Shown one piece after another: positions 7,736 through 15,733 of a stretch of 64,000 nt of DNA. Under the pieces are notes generated by a model. The model made no database searches. It worked only from the letters and a program-made list of their open reading frames with translations, and was not told the DNA's origin. Every line of letters starts with the position of its first letter. Position 1 is the first letter of the stretch. Made by a program: the position numbers and the translations under genes. The stretch is from Cellulosimicrobium cellulans (GTDB lineage Bacteria > Actinomycetota > Actinomycetes > Actinomycetales > Cellulomonadaceae), in NCBI RefSeq assembly GCF_016907755.1, contig NZ_JAFBCN010000001.1, forward strand, positions 3,100,001 to 3,164,000. Reading direction: 5' to 3'.

Positions 7736-10651
7736 ATGGGATCCGCGCCGGACGCTGCACCGACCCCCGCCACGACGGACTCGTCGACCTCCGCAGGCAC
7801 GGCCGAGCGGCCGCTCGACGTGCCGTGGTCGCGCCCGCCCGACGAGGTCCTGGCCGAGCTGGGCACGGACGCGGGCGGTCTCTCGAACGCCGACGCCGCG
7901 ACGCGGCTCGCGGAGGTGGGGCCCAACCGGCTGCCCCCGCCGCAGCGCGACCCGCTGTGGAAGCGGGTCCTCGTCCACTTCGACGACGTCCTCATCTACA
8001 TCCTGCTCGTCTCGGCGGTGCTCAAGGCGATCCTCGGTGACTGGGTCGACTTCACGGTCATCCTCGCGGTCGCGGTCATCAACGCGGCGATCGGGTTCAT
8101 CCAGGAGGGTCGCGCGGAGAGCGCGCTGGAGGGCATCCGCAACATGCTGTCGGTCCACGCGGAGGTGCGGCGCGACGGCGCGTGGGCGCGCGTGGACGCC
8201 GACGACGTCGTGCCGGGCGACGTCGTGCGCGTGCGCTCGGGCGACCGCGTGCCCGCGGACGTGCGGCTGATCCAAGCGACGAACCTCCGGGTCGAGGAGT
8301 CGGCGCTCACGGGCGAGTCCGTCGCGGCGGCCAAGAAGGTCGACGCGGTCGGCGCCGACGCGGGCGTGGGCGACCGGTCGAGCATGCTCTTCTCGAGCAC
8401 GCTCGTGGCCGCGGGCCAGGGGGTCGGGGTCGTCACCGCGACGGGCACGGCGACGGAGATCGGCCGCATCCAGACGATGATCTCCGAGGTCCGCAGCCTC
8501 GCGACGCCGCTGACGCGCCAGCTCGACCGGTTCGGCAAGCTGCTCGCGGTGCTCATCCTCGCGATGGCCGTCGTCATGGTCATCATCGGCCGGGTCTTCC
8601 ACGACTTCACCGTCCCGGAGCTCATCTCGGCGTCGATCGGCTTCGCGGTCGCCGCGGTGCCCGAAGGCCTGCCCGCGCTCGTGACGATCACGCTCGCGCT
8701 GGGCGTGCAGCAGATGGCCCGCCGCCGGGCGATCACGCGCAAGCTGCCCGCGGTCGAGACGCTCGGGTCCGTGACCACGATCTGCTCCGACAAGACGGGC
8801 ACGCTCACGAAGAACGAGATGACGGCGCGCACGGTCCGCACGAGCGGGCGCACCTTCGCGGTGGCGGGTGCGGGGTACGCGCCCGTGGGGGACGTGACGG
8901 TGCCCGACGACGCGTCAAACCCCGGGCCGGCCGACGCCCCCGGCGCCGCGGGAGACCCGGGCGACGGACCGGCGTCGGGCACGCGGCACGCGGACCTCGC
9001 CGACGACCGGGACCTCGCGGCCCTGGCGACCGTCATGATGCTCTGCAACGACGCGCGGATCGTCCCCGACGAGTCCGACGCCGACGGCTGGCGGCTCGTG
9101 GGCGAGCCGACCGAGGGCGCGCTGCGCACGCTCGGCATGAAGGCGGGCGTCGACCCCACGGGGTGGCGGCGCGTCGCCGTCGTGCCGTTCGAGTCCGAGA
9201 ACAAGTTCATGGCGACGCTCGACGCCGACCCCGACGGCGCCCTGCACGTGCACGTCAAGGGCGCGCCGGACCGCGTGCTCGACCGCTGCGCGACCCAGGT
9301 GGCTGAGGACGGCGGAACCGAGCCGCTCGACCGCGCGTTCTGGGACGCGCAGATCGACGCGCTCGGCGGGCGCGGGCTGCGCGTGCTCGCCGCCGCCCGG
9401 CGGACCGCCGCGGACGGCACGGCCGACCTGGACGTCGACGACGTCGCGGACGGGCTCGAGCTGTGCGGGCTCGTCGGCATCGTCGACCCGCCGCGGCCCG
9501 AGGCGATCGAGGCGATCGCCGAGTGCCGCGACGCGGGCATCCGCGTGAAGATGATCACGGGCGACCACGCGGGCACGGCCCTCGCGATCGGTCGGGAGAT
9601 GGGCATCGTGGACCCCCACGACGAGACCGGCGCCACCGCTGCGCCGGACGTGCTCACCGGCCCCGAGCTCGAGGAGATGAGCACGGAGAGGCTGCGCCAG
9701 GTGGTGCGCGACGTCGACGTGTACGCGCGCACGAGCCCCGAGCACAAGATCCGGATCGTCTCGGCGCTGCAGTCGCACGGCGAGGTCGTCGCCATGACGG
9801 GTGACGGCGTGAACGACGCCCCGGCGCTCACCCAGGCGGACGTCGGTGTCGCGATGGGCATCAAGGGCACGGAGGCGACCAAGGAGGCCGCGGAGGTCGT
9901 GCTCGCGGACGACAACTTCGCGACCATCGAGCGCGCCGTGAAGGAGGGGCGGCGGATCTACGACAACATCCGCAAGTCCGTGCTCTTCCTCCTGCCGACC
10001 AACGGCGCGCAGTCGCTCGTCATCCTCGTCGCGGTGCTCTTCGGCCTCACGCTGCCGCTCCAGCCCGTCCAGGTGCTGTGGATCAACATGATCACCGCCG
10101 TCACGCTGTCGCTCGCGCTCGCGTACGAGAAGGCGGAGCCCGACGTCATGCGCCGCGCGCCGCGCGACCCCAAGGCGTCGATCCTCGACGGCGCCTACGT
10201 GCGGCGCATCCTCCTCGTCTCCCTCCTCATCGGCGGCGCGACGATCCTGCTGTTCTACGTCGAGCGGGCTCAGGGCGTCCCGATCGCCGAGGCCCAGACG
10301 ACCGCCGTGACGATGCTCGCGCTCGGCCAGCTCGCGTACCTGTTCAACTGCCGGTTCCTCGACCGGTCGAGCCTCACGCTCGACGTGCTCCGCGGCAACC
10401 GGGTGATCTGGATCTCGGCCGCGACGCTCCTCGCCCTCCAGGCCGTGTTCGTCTACGCGCCGTTCATGCACTCCTGGTTCGACTCGGCACCCATCGACCT
10501 CGCGGAGTGGGGCAAGACGCTCGGGCTCGCGCTCGTCGTGTTCCTGCTCGTCGAGGCGATCAAGTGGGTCGGCCGGCGCTGGACCGCGCGCGACCACGTG
10601 CCCGCGCTCGTCGAGCGCCACGACGCCGGTCAGCGCGCCGTCCAGGGCTGA
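7736..10651 (+). CDS. P-type cation-transporting ATPase (P2 type)
   Basis: A 971-residue membrane pump that moves a cation using an aspartyl-phosphate intermediate. It has the N-terminal cation-ATPase domain, the actuator loop 'EESALTGES', membrane segment 4 with P-E-G-L-P near residue 308, the phosphorylation motif D-K-T-G-T-L-T with Asp352, the nucleotide-binding 'KGAPDRVLDRC' and the hinge 'GDGVNDAP' near 688. Six C-terminal helices include 'WINMITAVTLSLALAYEKAEPD'. This matches the P2A/P2D group (calcium or Na+/K+ efflux type); the ion cannot be assigned. A TCGAAT box 12 nt before the ATG suggests a leaderless transcript. Its last 92 nt overlap the convergent glycosyltransferase gene. Confidence 0.92.
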   Translation: MGSAPDAAPTPATTDSSTSAGTAERPLDVPWSRPPDEVLAELGTDAGGLSNADAATRLAEVGPNRLPPPQRDPLWKRVLVHFDDVLIYILLVSAVLKAILGDWVDFTVILAVAVINAAIGFIQEGRAESALEGIRNMLSVHAEVRRDGAWARVDADDVVPGDVVRVRSGDRVPADVRLIQATNLRVEESALTGESVAAAKKVDAVGADAGVGDRSSMLFSSTLVAAGQGVGVVTATGTATEIGRIQTMISEVRSLATPLTRQLDRFGKLLAVLILAMAVVMVIIGRVFHDFTVPELISASIGFAVAAVPEGLPALVTITLALGVQQMARRRAITRKLPAVETLGSVTTICSDKTGTLTKNEMTARTVRTSGRTFAVAGAGYAPVGDVTVPDDASNPGPADAPGAAGDPGDGPASGTRHADLADDRDLAALATVMMLCNDARIVPDESDADGWRLVGEPTEGALRTLGMKAGVDPTGWRRVAVVPFESENKFMATLDADPDGALHVHVKGAPDRVLDRCATQVAEDGGTEPLDRAFWDAQIDALGGRGLRVLAAARRTAADGTADLDVDDVADGLELCGLVGIVDPPRPEAIEAIAECRDAGIRVKMITGDHAGTALAIGREMGIVDPHDETGATAAPDVLTGPELEEMSTERLRQVVRDVDVYARTSPEHKIRIVSALQSHGEVVAMTGDGVNDAPALTQADVGVAMGIKGTEATKEAAEVVLADDNFATIERAVKEGRRIYDNIRKSVLFLLPTNGAQSLVILVAVLFGLTLPLQPVQVLWINMITAVTLSLALAYEKAEPDVMRRAPRDPKASILDGAYVRRILLVSLLIGGATILLFYVERAQGVPIAEAQTTAVTMLALGQLAYLFNCRFLDRSSLTLDVLRGNRVIWISAATLLALQAVFVYAPFMHSWFDSAPIDLAEWGKTLGLALVVFLLVEAIKWVGRRWTARDHVPALVERHDAGQRAVQG

Positions 10652-11723
10652 GGCGAGCGAACACCACCCGCCGCTGCACCTCGTAGCTCGTCGCGAAGAG
10701 CGCGGCGTCGGTGCCGACCTTCGCCGCGAGCAGCGGGACGCCGAGACCAGTCAGCAGCGCGAGCAGCCCGTAGCTCGCCGGGAGCAGCACGACCGCGAGC
10801 GCCGCGTACCGCACGACGGCGGCGCGCAGCGGGACGTCGCGCCCGCCGCCGAAGACGAGGCGACGGTTCACGGCGAAGTTCACGCCCGCGCTGAGCAGGC
10901 GCGCACCCACCACGGCCGCGAGGAGCGACCCGGTGAGCGCGTGCAGCACGAGCAGCCCGACGACGTCGACCGCGGCCGACCCCAGCGACGACGCGGCGAA
11001 CCGCAGCAGCGGTGCCCACACGCGCAGCGAGTCGGCGACGGGCCGGAAGTGCGAGGACGCGTTGTCGTCGAGGTAGACCGTCGCGACGTCCACCTCGACG
11101 ATCCGGCAGCCCGCGCGGGTCGCGTCGAGGAGCGTGCGCAGCTCGTACTCGTACCGGTCGCCGCGCACGGCGAGCAGGGCGTCGAGCAGTCCCGGCCCGT
11201 AGGCGCGCAGCCCGGTCTGGGTGTCGCGCACGCGCGTCCCCGTCGCGGCCGTGAACGCCCAGCGTGTCGCGGCGTTGCCCACCCGGCTGCGCAGCGGGAC
11301 GACACCGGCGAAGCGGCGCGCGCCGAGCACGACCGCGTCGGGTTCGGCCTGCGACCGCGCCGCCACGCGCAGCACGTCGAGGACCGTGTGCTGCCCGTCC
11401 GCGTCGGCGCACACGACGCCGTGGCCGGGCAGGCGGTCGCGCACCCACCGGATCCCCGTGCGCAGCGCGTGGCCCTTCCCGCGGTTGACCGGCACCGCGA
11501 GCACGACAGCGCCCAGCGCGCGCACCGCGCGGAACACTCCCCCGCACCGCCGGTCGCTCCCGTCGTCGACCACCACGACCGGCAGCCCGGGGACCGCGAC
11601 GCGCAGCGCGTCCACGAGGGCGACGAGGCGCGCGTCCGGCTGGTACGCGGGGACGACGACGGCGGTCCGGGCGGCGCCCGCGCCGGGCAGCGCTGCGGGG
11701 GCGTGCGTGGTCGCGGCGGCCAT
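10560..11723 (-). CDS. Family 2 glycosyltransferase fused to a GtrA-like membrane domain
   Basis: A 387-residue polyprenyl-phosphate sugar transferase type enzyme for cell-surface glycans. Residues about 20-215 form a GT2 domain: 'VVVPAYQPD', 'VVVDDGSD', 'GKGHALRTGI', 'CADADGQHT' (DxD), 'DTQTGLRAY'. Residues about 240-365 form a GtrA-like domain with four membrane helices and the family's 'NFAVNRRLVFGG' and 'YEVQRRVVF' segments. The ATG (11723) overlaps the TGA of the upstream glycosidase gene by one base, so translation is probably coupled. The Arg-rich C-terminal tail after 'RRVVFARLSP' is encoded antisense to the end of the ATPase gene and has no family counterpart. Confidence 0.88.
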   Translation of the reverse strand: MAAATTHAPAALPGAGAARTAVVVPAYQPDARLVALVDALRVAVPGLPVVVVDDGSDRRCGGVFRAVRALGAVVLAVPVNRGKGHALRTGIRWVRDRLPGHGVVCADADGQHTVLDVLRVAARSQAEPDAVVLGARRFAGVVPLRSRVGNAATRWAFTAATGTRVRDTQTGLRAYGPGLLDALLAVRGDRYEYELRTLLDATRAGCRIVEVDVATVYLDDNASSHFRPVADSLRVWAPLLRFAASSLGSAAVDVVGLLVLHALTGSLLAAVVGARLLSAGVNFAVNRRLVFGGGRDVPLRAAVVRYAALAVVLLPASYGLLALLTGLGVPLLAAKVGTDAALFATSYEVQRRVVFARLSPGRRADRRRGARRARARGRARSSAGRPT

Positions 11724-12796
11724 CACGCACCGTCCGCGACGTAGAGGACGTCGGACGTGCCGCGCTCGCGTCCCTGCGACGGGCTGTTGACGACCTCGCC
11801 GTCGAAGTACAGCGTCGAGGATCCGCCGCCGTCGAGGTTGTACGCGGTCGTCGCGCCGAGGCCCTGCAGGATCTCCGCGAGCCCGGTCATGGTCACGCCC
11901 CGCGAGTAGCCCTCCTGACGGCCGTCCACGACGACGAGGACGAGGTGGTTCTCGTCGATCACGCCGATCGCGGTGCGCGGCTGCTCCCCCTGGATCGAGT
12001 GGTTCCCGACGTTCGTGTCGACCTCGACGTCCTCGATCCCGGCCACGACCTCGCCGTCCTCGACGAGCGCGGGCCCGAACGACAGCGTGTTCCACACGCC
12101 GGCGTCGACGAGGCTCTGCGCGTCGGTCGTCGACTCGTCGTAGACCTCGACGTGGCCGTCGCGGTAGAGCGCCAGGCCCTCGCGCGCGCCCTCGTCCCGG
12201 TACACGACGCCGTTGCGGATGACGATGCCCGTGTCGCGGAACCCGTAGTAGTCGCCGTTGATCGCGAGGACCGCGTCGTTGTCGGCGGCGATGTCGGACG
12301 TCGTCTCCGTGATGTTCGTGCCGAACGCGTCCTGCGCGAACGCGGAGCGCAGGTCCGTCATGTCGGAGAGCGCGACGTCGGCCACGTAGTACGTCACGGT
12401 GTCGTCGCCCGAGCCGGTGGTCACCCGGGAGACCGTGATGCTCGTGCCGTCGGACCTGTATGTGTCGCCGTCGATGCTCGCGCCGCCGTCCGAGGTGCCG
12501 GTCGAGCCGCCGTCCGGTGCGCCCGCGCTGCCGTCCGCCGTCGTGCCCTGCTCCGACGCCCCGTCCGCGTCGGCACCTTGCGACGCCTCGTACGCCGACA
12601 CGTCGGCGATCTCGACGTGCTCGACGACGAACCGGTCCAGCGCCCACGCCGTCGCGCCTCCCAGCGGGAGCAGCACGGCGAGGGCTCCGACGAGCGCGAC
12701 GCGCCATCGTCGTCGGCGCCGGGCGGCGGGCGGGTCGTGCGGGGTCGGGTCCTGCGGGGTCGGGGCCGGGGTGCTCGTCGAGGTCGGGGTGCTCAT
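11723..12796 (-). CDS. Phosphodiester glycosidase family (NAGPA-like) membrane-anchored protein
   Basis: A 357-residue protein with a cytoplasmic Pro/Thr-rich start, one membrane helix at about 32-52, a low-complexity Gly/Ser/Asp linker (70-110), and an extracytoplasmic domain of the phosphodiester glycosidase (NAGPA/DUF2233) family, which cleaves sugar-1-phosphodiester bonds. Family motifs are present: 'AINGDYYGFRDTGIVIRNG' and the active-site run 'YNLDGGGSSTLYFDG'. It is read into the GT2-GtrA gene through a TGATG junction, which suggests a role in trimming or uncapping a surface glycan made by that enzyme. The substrate is unknown. Confidence 0.88.
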   Translation of the reverse strand: MSTPTSTSTPAPTPQDPTPHDPPAARRRRRWRVALVGALAVLLPLGGATAWALDRFVVEHVEIADVSAYEASQGADADGASEQGTTADGSAGAPDGGSTGTSDGGASIDGDTYRSDGTSITVSRVTTGSGDDTVTYYVADVALSDMTDLRSAFAQDAFGTNITETTSDIAADNDAVLAINGDYYGFRDTGIVIRNGVVYRDEGAREGLALYRDGHVEVYDESTTDAQSLVDAGVWNTLSFGPALVEDGEVVAGIEDVEVDTNVGNHSIQGEQPRTAIGVIDENHLVLVVVDGRQEGYSRGVTMTGLAEILQGLGATTAYNLDGGGSSTLYFDGEVVNSPSQGRERGTSDVLYVADGA

Positions 12797-12922
12797 GGTC
12801 CGTGTCTACGGAGCGGGTGTGTGCCACGCGGATGGCGTGGCTGTTCGTCGGCTGTGAGCGGCCGCAACCGCCGCCCCGGACGTCCCGTGACGGACCTCTC
12901 AGCCCGACGGCTTGCTTCGAGG

Positions 12923-12940
12923 GATACCCCCAGGGGTATC
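12923..12940 (+). promoter_or_regulatory. CsoR/CstR-type operator, perfect 18-bp palindrome
   Basis: GATACCCC-CA-GGGGTATC is a perfect inverted repeat of the form (ATACCCC..GGGGTAT) bound by the CsoR and CstR repressors. It overlaps a likely -10 box (TATCGT, 12937-12942) that lies 12 nt before the ATG at 12949, so binding would block transcription of the oxidoreductase-rhodanese operon. The obvious regulator is the CsoR-family gene at the end of the same operon (15365-15637). Confidence 0.9.
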
Positions 12941-12948
12941 GTGGAGCC

Positions 12949-14715
12949 ATGATCACCTCGACTCCTGCTTCGACGACCCGTCCGTCGGACACCCACGGCG
13001 CACGCCGCGTCGTGATCGTCGGGGGCGTCGCGGGAGGCATGAGCGCCGCAGCGCGCGCCCGCCGCCTCGACGAGCACGCGTCGATCGTCGTGCTCGAGCA
13101 GTCCGACCACGTATCGTTCGCGGGCTGCGGCCTGCCGTACCAGGTGTCCGGCGAGATCGCGGACCGCGACGCCCTCCTCCTGCACTCCCCCGCGTCGCTG
13201 CGCGCGAGCCTCGACCTCGACGTGCGCACCCGGCACCGCGTCACCGCGATCGACCGCGCCGCGCGCACGGTCACCGTCGCCGCCGCGGACGGGACGTACG
13301 AGCTCGGCTACGACGCGCTCCTCCTGGCGCCGGGCGCGACCACCGTGCTCCCGCCGGTCGAGGGGATCGACCACCCGGCCGTGCACACGCTGCGGACGAT
13401 CACGGACCTCGACGCGCTCGCCGGGCGGCTCGCGGACCTCGAGGCCGACGTCGCCTCCGGGCGCACCGCACCGGTGCGGGCCGTCGTCGTGGGCGCGGGG
13501 TTCATCGGCCTGGAGGCGGTGGAGGCGCTCGTCGCGCGCGGGCTCGTGGTCGACGTCGTCGAGCGCGCCGAGCAGGTCCTCCCGCCGCTCGAGCCCGACC
13601 TCGCGCCGCTGCTCGCGGACGAGCTGCGCGACCACGGGGTCGGGCTGCACCTCGGGACGTCCGCGACCGCCGTCGTGCCGCGGCCGACCGGCGCCCCCCA
13701 CGCCGTCACGCTCGAGCTCGAGGACGGCACCGCGCTCGACGCGGACGTCGTGCTCGTGAGCGTGGGCGTCCGGCCCGCGAGCGACCTCGCCGCGGCCGCC
13801 GGGCTCGCCCTCGGGGAGCGGGGCGCGATCCGCGTCGACGCCGACCAGCGCACGTCCGACCCGCACGTGTGGGCGGTGGGCGACGCGGTCGAGGTCGTGC
13901 ACGCCGTGACGGGAGCGACCGGCCCGGTCCCGCTCGCCGGACCGGCCAACCGCCAGGGACGACGTGCCGCCGACTCGATGCTCGGCCGCCGCACCACGCC
14001 GCAGGCGCCCGTGCTCGGCACCGCGATCGTGCGCGTGTTCGGCCTCACCGCCGCGGTCACCGGGCCGAGCCACGCGACCCTGACGTCCGCCGGCGTCGCG
14101 CACGAGCAGGTGCGCGTCCACGCGGCCCACCACGCGGGCTGGTTCCCCGGGGCGGAGCCCGTGCACGTGACGGCGAGCTTCGCGCCCGACGGTCGCCTGC
14201 TCGGCGCCCAGGCCGTGGGCCGCGCCGGGGTCGACAAGCGCATCGACGTGCTCGCGACGGCGCTGCGCGCCGGGTTCACCGCGGACGACCTCGCCGAGCT
14301 CGAGCTCGCGTACGCGCCGCCCTACGGCGCCGCCAAGGACGTCGTGAACATGCTCGGGTTCGTCGCGCAGAACGTGCTCGACGGCACCATGCCGCAGTGG
14401 CACGCGGCCGAGCTCGACGCGGTCGTCGCGTCCTCGCTCGTGCTCGACGTCCGGTCGCGCGCCGAGCACGCCGGCGGCCACCTGGACGGTGCACTGAACG
14501 TCCCGCACACCGAGCTGCGCGAGCGGCTCGACGAGGTGCGCGCCGCAGCGGCCGGTCGACCCGTCGCCGTGCACTGCGCGAGCGGCGTGCGCTCCTACCT
14601 CGCCACGCGTGTCCTGCTCGCCGCCGGGCTCGACGCGCGCAACCTCTCCGGCGGCTGGCTCACCCTCACCACCACGCCGCGCGCCGCGCGCGACCTCGAA
14701 GGAGTCCCCGCATGA
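12949..14715 (+). CDS. CoA-disulfide reductase-like FAD/NAD(P) oxidoreductase with C-terminal rhodanese domain
   Basis: A 588-residue flavoenzyme of the CoA-disulfide reductase / NADH-dependent persulfide reductase group. It has an N-terminal FAD fold (VVIVGGVAGGMSAAARARR), the redox motif F-A-G-C-G-L-P-Y with Cys60, a second dinucleotide fold (VVVGAGFIGLEAVEAL), 'VWAVGDAVEV' and a C-terminal dimerisation region. A rhodanese domain (about 500-585) carries the active-site loop C-A-S-G-V-R-S with Cys543. Family enzymes reduce CoA-disulfide, CoA-persulfide or polysulfide. The operator upstream and the rhodaneses behind it point to reactive-sulfur handling. It overlaps the next gene by ATGA. Confidence 0.9.
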   Translation: MITSTPASTTRPSDTHGARRVVIVGGVAGGMSAAARARRLDEHASIVVLEQSDHVSFAGCGLPYQVSGEIADRDALLLHSPASLRASLDLDVRTRHRVTAIDRAARTVTVAAADGTYELGYDALLLAPGATTVLPPVEGIDHPAVHTLRTITDLDALAGRLADLEADVASGRTAPVRAVVVGAGFIGLEAVEALVARGLVVDVVERAEQVLPPLEPDLAPLLADELRDHGVGLHLGTSATAVVPRPTGAPHAVTLELEDGTALDADVVLVSVGVRPASDLAAAAGLALGERGAIRVDADQRTSDPHVWAVGDAVEVVHAVTGATGPVPLAGPANRQGRRAADSMLGRRTTPQAPVLGTAIVRVFGLTAAVTGPSHATLTSAGVAHEQVRVHAAHHAGWFPGAEPVHVTASFAPDGRLLGAQAVGRAGVDKRIDVLATALRAGFTADDLAELELAYAPPYGAAKDVVNMLGFVAQNVLDGTMPQWHAAELDAVVASSLVLDVRSRAEHAGGHLDGALNVPHTELRERLDEVRAAAAGRPVAVHCASGVRSYLATRVLLAAGLDARNLSGGWLTLTTTPRAARDLEGVPA

Positions 14716-15071
14716 TCGACCGCCTCCGCCGCCTCTTCTCCCGCCCCACCGACGACGGCGGCGTCCGCCCGACGGTCGACGCGCCCACCGCGCTGCAGCT
14801 CGTCCGCGACGGGGCGACGCTCCTCGACGTGCGCGAGCGCGACGAGTGGCGGTCCGGGCACGCGCCTCAGGCCGTGCACGTCCCGCTCGCCGACGTCTCG
14901 ACCGCCGGGCCGCGTCGCCTGCAGGACGGCGCGACCGTCGTCGTCATGTGCGCGTCCGGGATGCGCTCGCGCACCGCGGCCCGCCAGCTCCGCTCGCTCG
15001 GGTACGCCGCGACGAGCCTGTCCGGCGGGATCGGCGCGTGGCAGGCCGCGGGCGGAGCCGTGCGACGCTGA
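14712..15071 (+). CDS. Single-domain rhodanese-like sulfurtransferase
   Basis: A 119-residue cytosolic rhodanese. It carries sulfane sulfur as a persulfide on the active-site Cys80, in the loop M-C-A-S-G-M-R-S. The family segments 'TLLDVRERDEWRSGHAPQAVHVPL' and 'LSGGIGAWQAAGG' are complete. The ATG overlaps the stop of the preceding gene (ATGA), so translation is coupled. It probably passes sulfur to or from the rhodanese domain of the oxidoreductase encoded upstream. Confidence 0.9.
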   Translation: MIDRLRRLFSRPTDDGGVRPTVDAPTALQLVRDGATLLDVRERDEWRSGHAPQAVHVPLADVSTAGPRRLQDGATVVVMCASGMRSRTAARQLRSLGYAATSLSGGIGAWQAAGGAVRR

Positions 15072-15159
15072 TCCTGCACCACCCGGCCGAGCGCCGACCC
15101 CCGCACCCGAACCGCTGAAACCCCCGAACCCCCGAACCGCCGAACCGAGGAGACACACC

Positions 15160-15276
15160 GTGTGCAGTCCCGCCCTGTGCCGCACGTGCGGCAAGACCAC
15201 CTGGACCGGCTGCGGCATGCACGCCGACGAGGTCATGGCCGAGGTACCGCCCGAGCAGCGCTGCACCTGCGCCTGA
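15160..15276 (+). CDS. 38-residue Cys-rich mini-protein
   Basis: A short open frame I read directly: GTG at 15160, TGA at 15274-15276, with GAGGAG about 8 nt before the start. The product has Cys at 2, 7, 10, 18, 35 and 37 and His21, arranged as C-x4-C-x2-C-x7-C-x2-H and a terminal C-x-C. The core reads 'CRTCGKTTWTGCGMH'. This spacing would suit a zinc or other metal site, or a cluster of sulfur-accepting thiols. It lies between a rhodanese and a CsoR-type repressor, 88 nt from each, on the same strand. I believe similar short proteins occur in other actinobacteria but know no assigned function. Confidence 0.7.
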   Translation: MCSPALCRTCGKTTWTGCGMHADEVMAEVPPEQRCTCA

Positions 15277-15295
15277 CGCCGACCCCGCCGACCCC

Positions 15296-15333
15296 GGCCC
15301 GCACGCGGGCCCCTCGGCAGCACGCTCGCTGCC
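15296..15333 (+). terminator. Two short hairpins before the CsoR-family gene
   Basis: GGCCCGC (15296-15302) pairs with GCGGGCC (15305-15311), and GGCAGC (15316-15321) pairs with GCTGCC (15328-15333). Neither has a T-run, so termination is uncertain. They could limit read-through from the rhodanese genes into the repressor gene or protect the upstream mRNA end. Confidence 0.4.
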
Positions 15334-15364
15334 ACCCTTCCGAGACGAACGCAGGAGAACACCC

Positions 15365-15637
15365 GTGGAGCTCGACCGCACCGACATGGACAAGGTCGTC
15401 AACCGGCTCAAGCGCGCCCAGGGCCAGCTCGCGGCCGTCGTGCGCATGATCGACGAAGGGCGGGACTGCGAGGACATCGTCACGCAGCTCTCCGCCGTGT
15501 CGCGCGCGCTCGACCGCGCGGGCTTCGCGATCATCGCGTCCGGCATGCGCCAGTGCCTCACCGAGCCGGCCGAGGACGGCGAGGACCCCACGCTCGACGT
15601 GGCGAAGCTCGAGAAGCTGTTCCTCTCGCTCGCCTGA
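15365..15637 (+). CDS. CsoR/CstR-family transcriptional repressor lacking the copper-ligand His
   Basis: A 90-residue all-helical DUF156 repressor. Family features include 'RLKRAQGQLAAVVRMIDEG' and a long second helix. Copper-sensing CsoR proteins use Cys-x24-His-x3-Cys. Here Cys35 and Cys64 are present but the position of the His (60) is Gly. A Cys pair without the His is the pattern of the persulfide-sensing CstR branch, which fits its place behind two rhodanese genes. The GTG at 15365 has AGGAGAA upstream. It most likely represses the operon starting at 12949 through the palindrome at 12923-12940. Confidence 0.88.
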   Translation: MELDRTDMDKVVNRLKRAQGQLAAVVRMIDEGRDCEDIVTQLSAVSRALDRAGFAIIASGMRQCLTEPAEDGEDPTLDVAKLEKLFLSLA

Positions 15638-15685
15638 GCCCGGGCAGGTCGCCGCCCGACCGCGACCCTGGTCGTGCCCGCACAC

Positions 15686-15725
15686 GGCCCGCGGCGGTCC
15701 GCCCTCCGGTGGACCGCCGCGGGCC
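15686..15725. terminator. Bidirectional terminator hairpin
   Basis: A perfect 15-bp stem (15686-15700 with 15711-15725; GGCCCGCGGCGGTCC on the left) closes a 10-nt loop between the convergent CsoR-family and ABC-exporter genes. The outer ACAC..GTGT bases extend the pairing. No T-run is present. Confidence 0.8.
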
Positions 15726-15733
15726 GAGCCGTG

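Noticed and set aside
15365-15637. Copper-sensing CsoR assignment
   Set aside because: The copper-ligand His is Gly60 and no copper ATPase or chaperone is nearby; the P-type ATPase at 7736 lacks the C-P-C motif of copper pumps.
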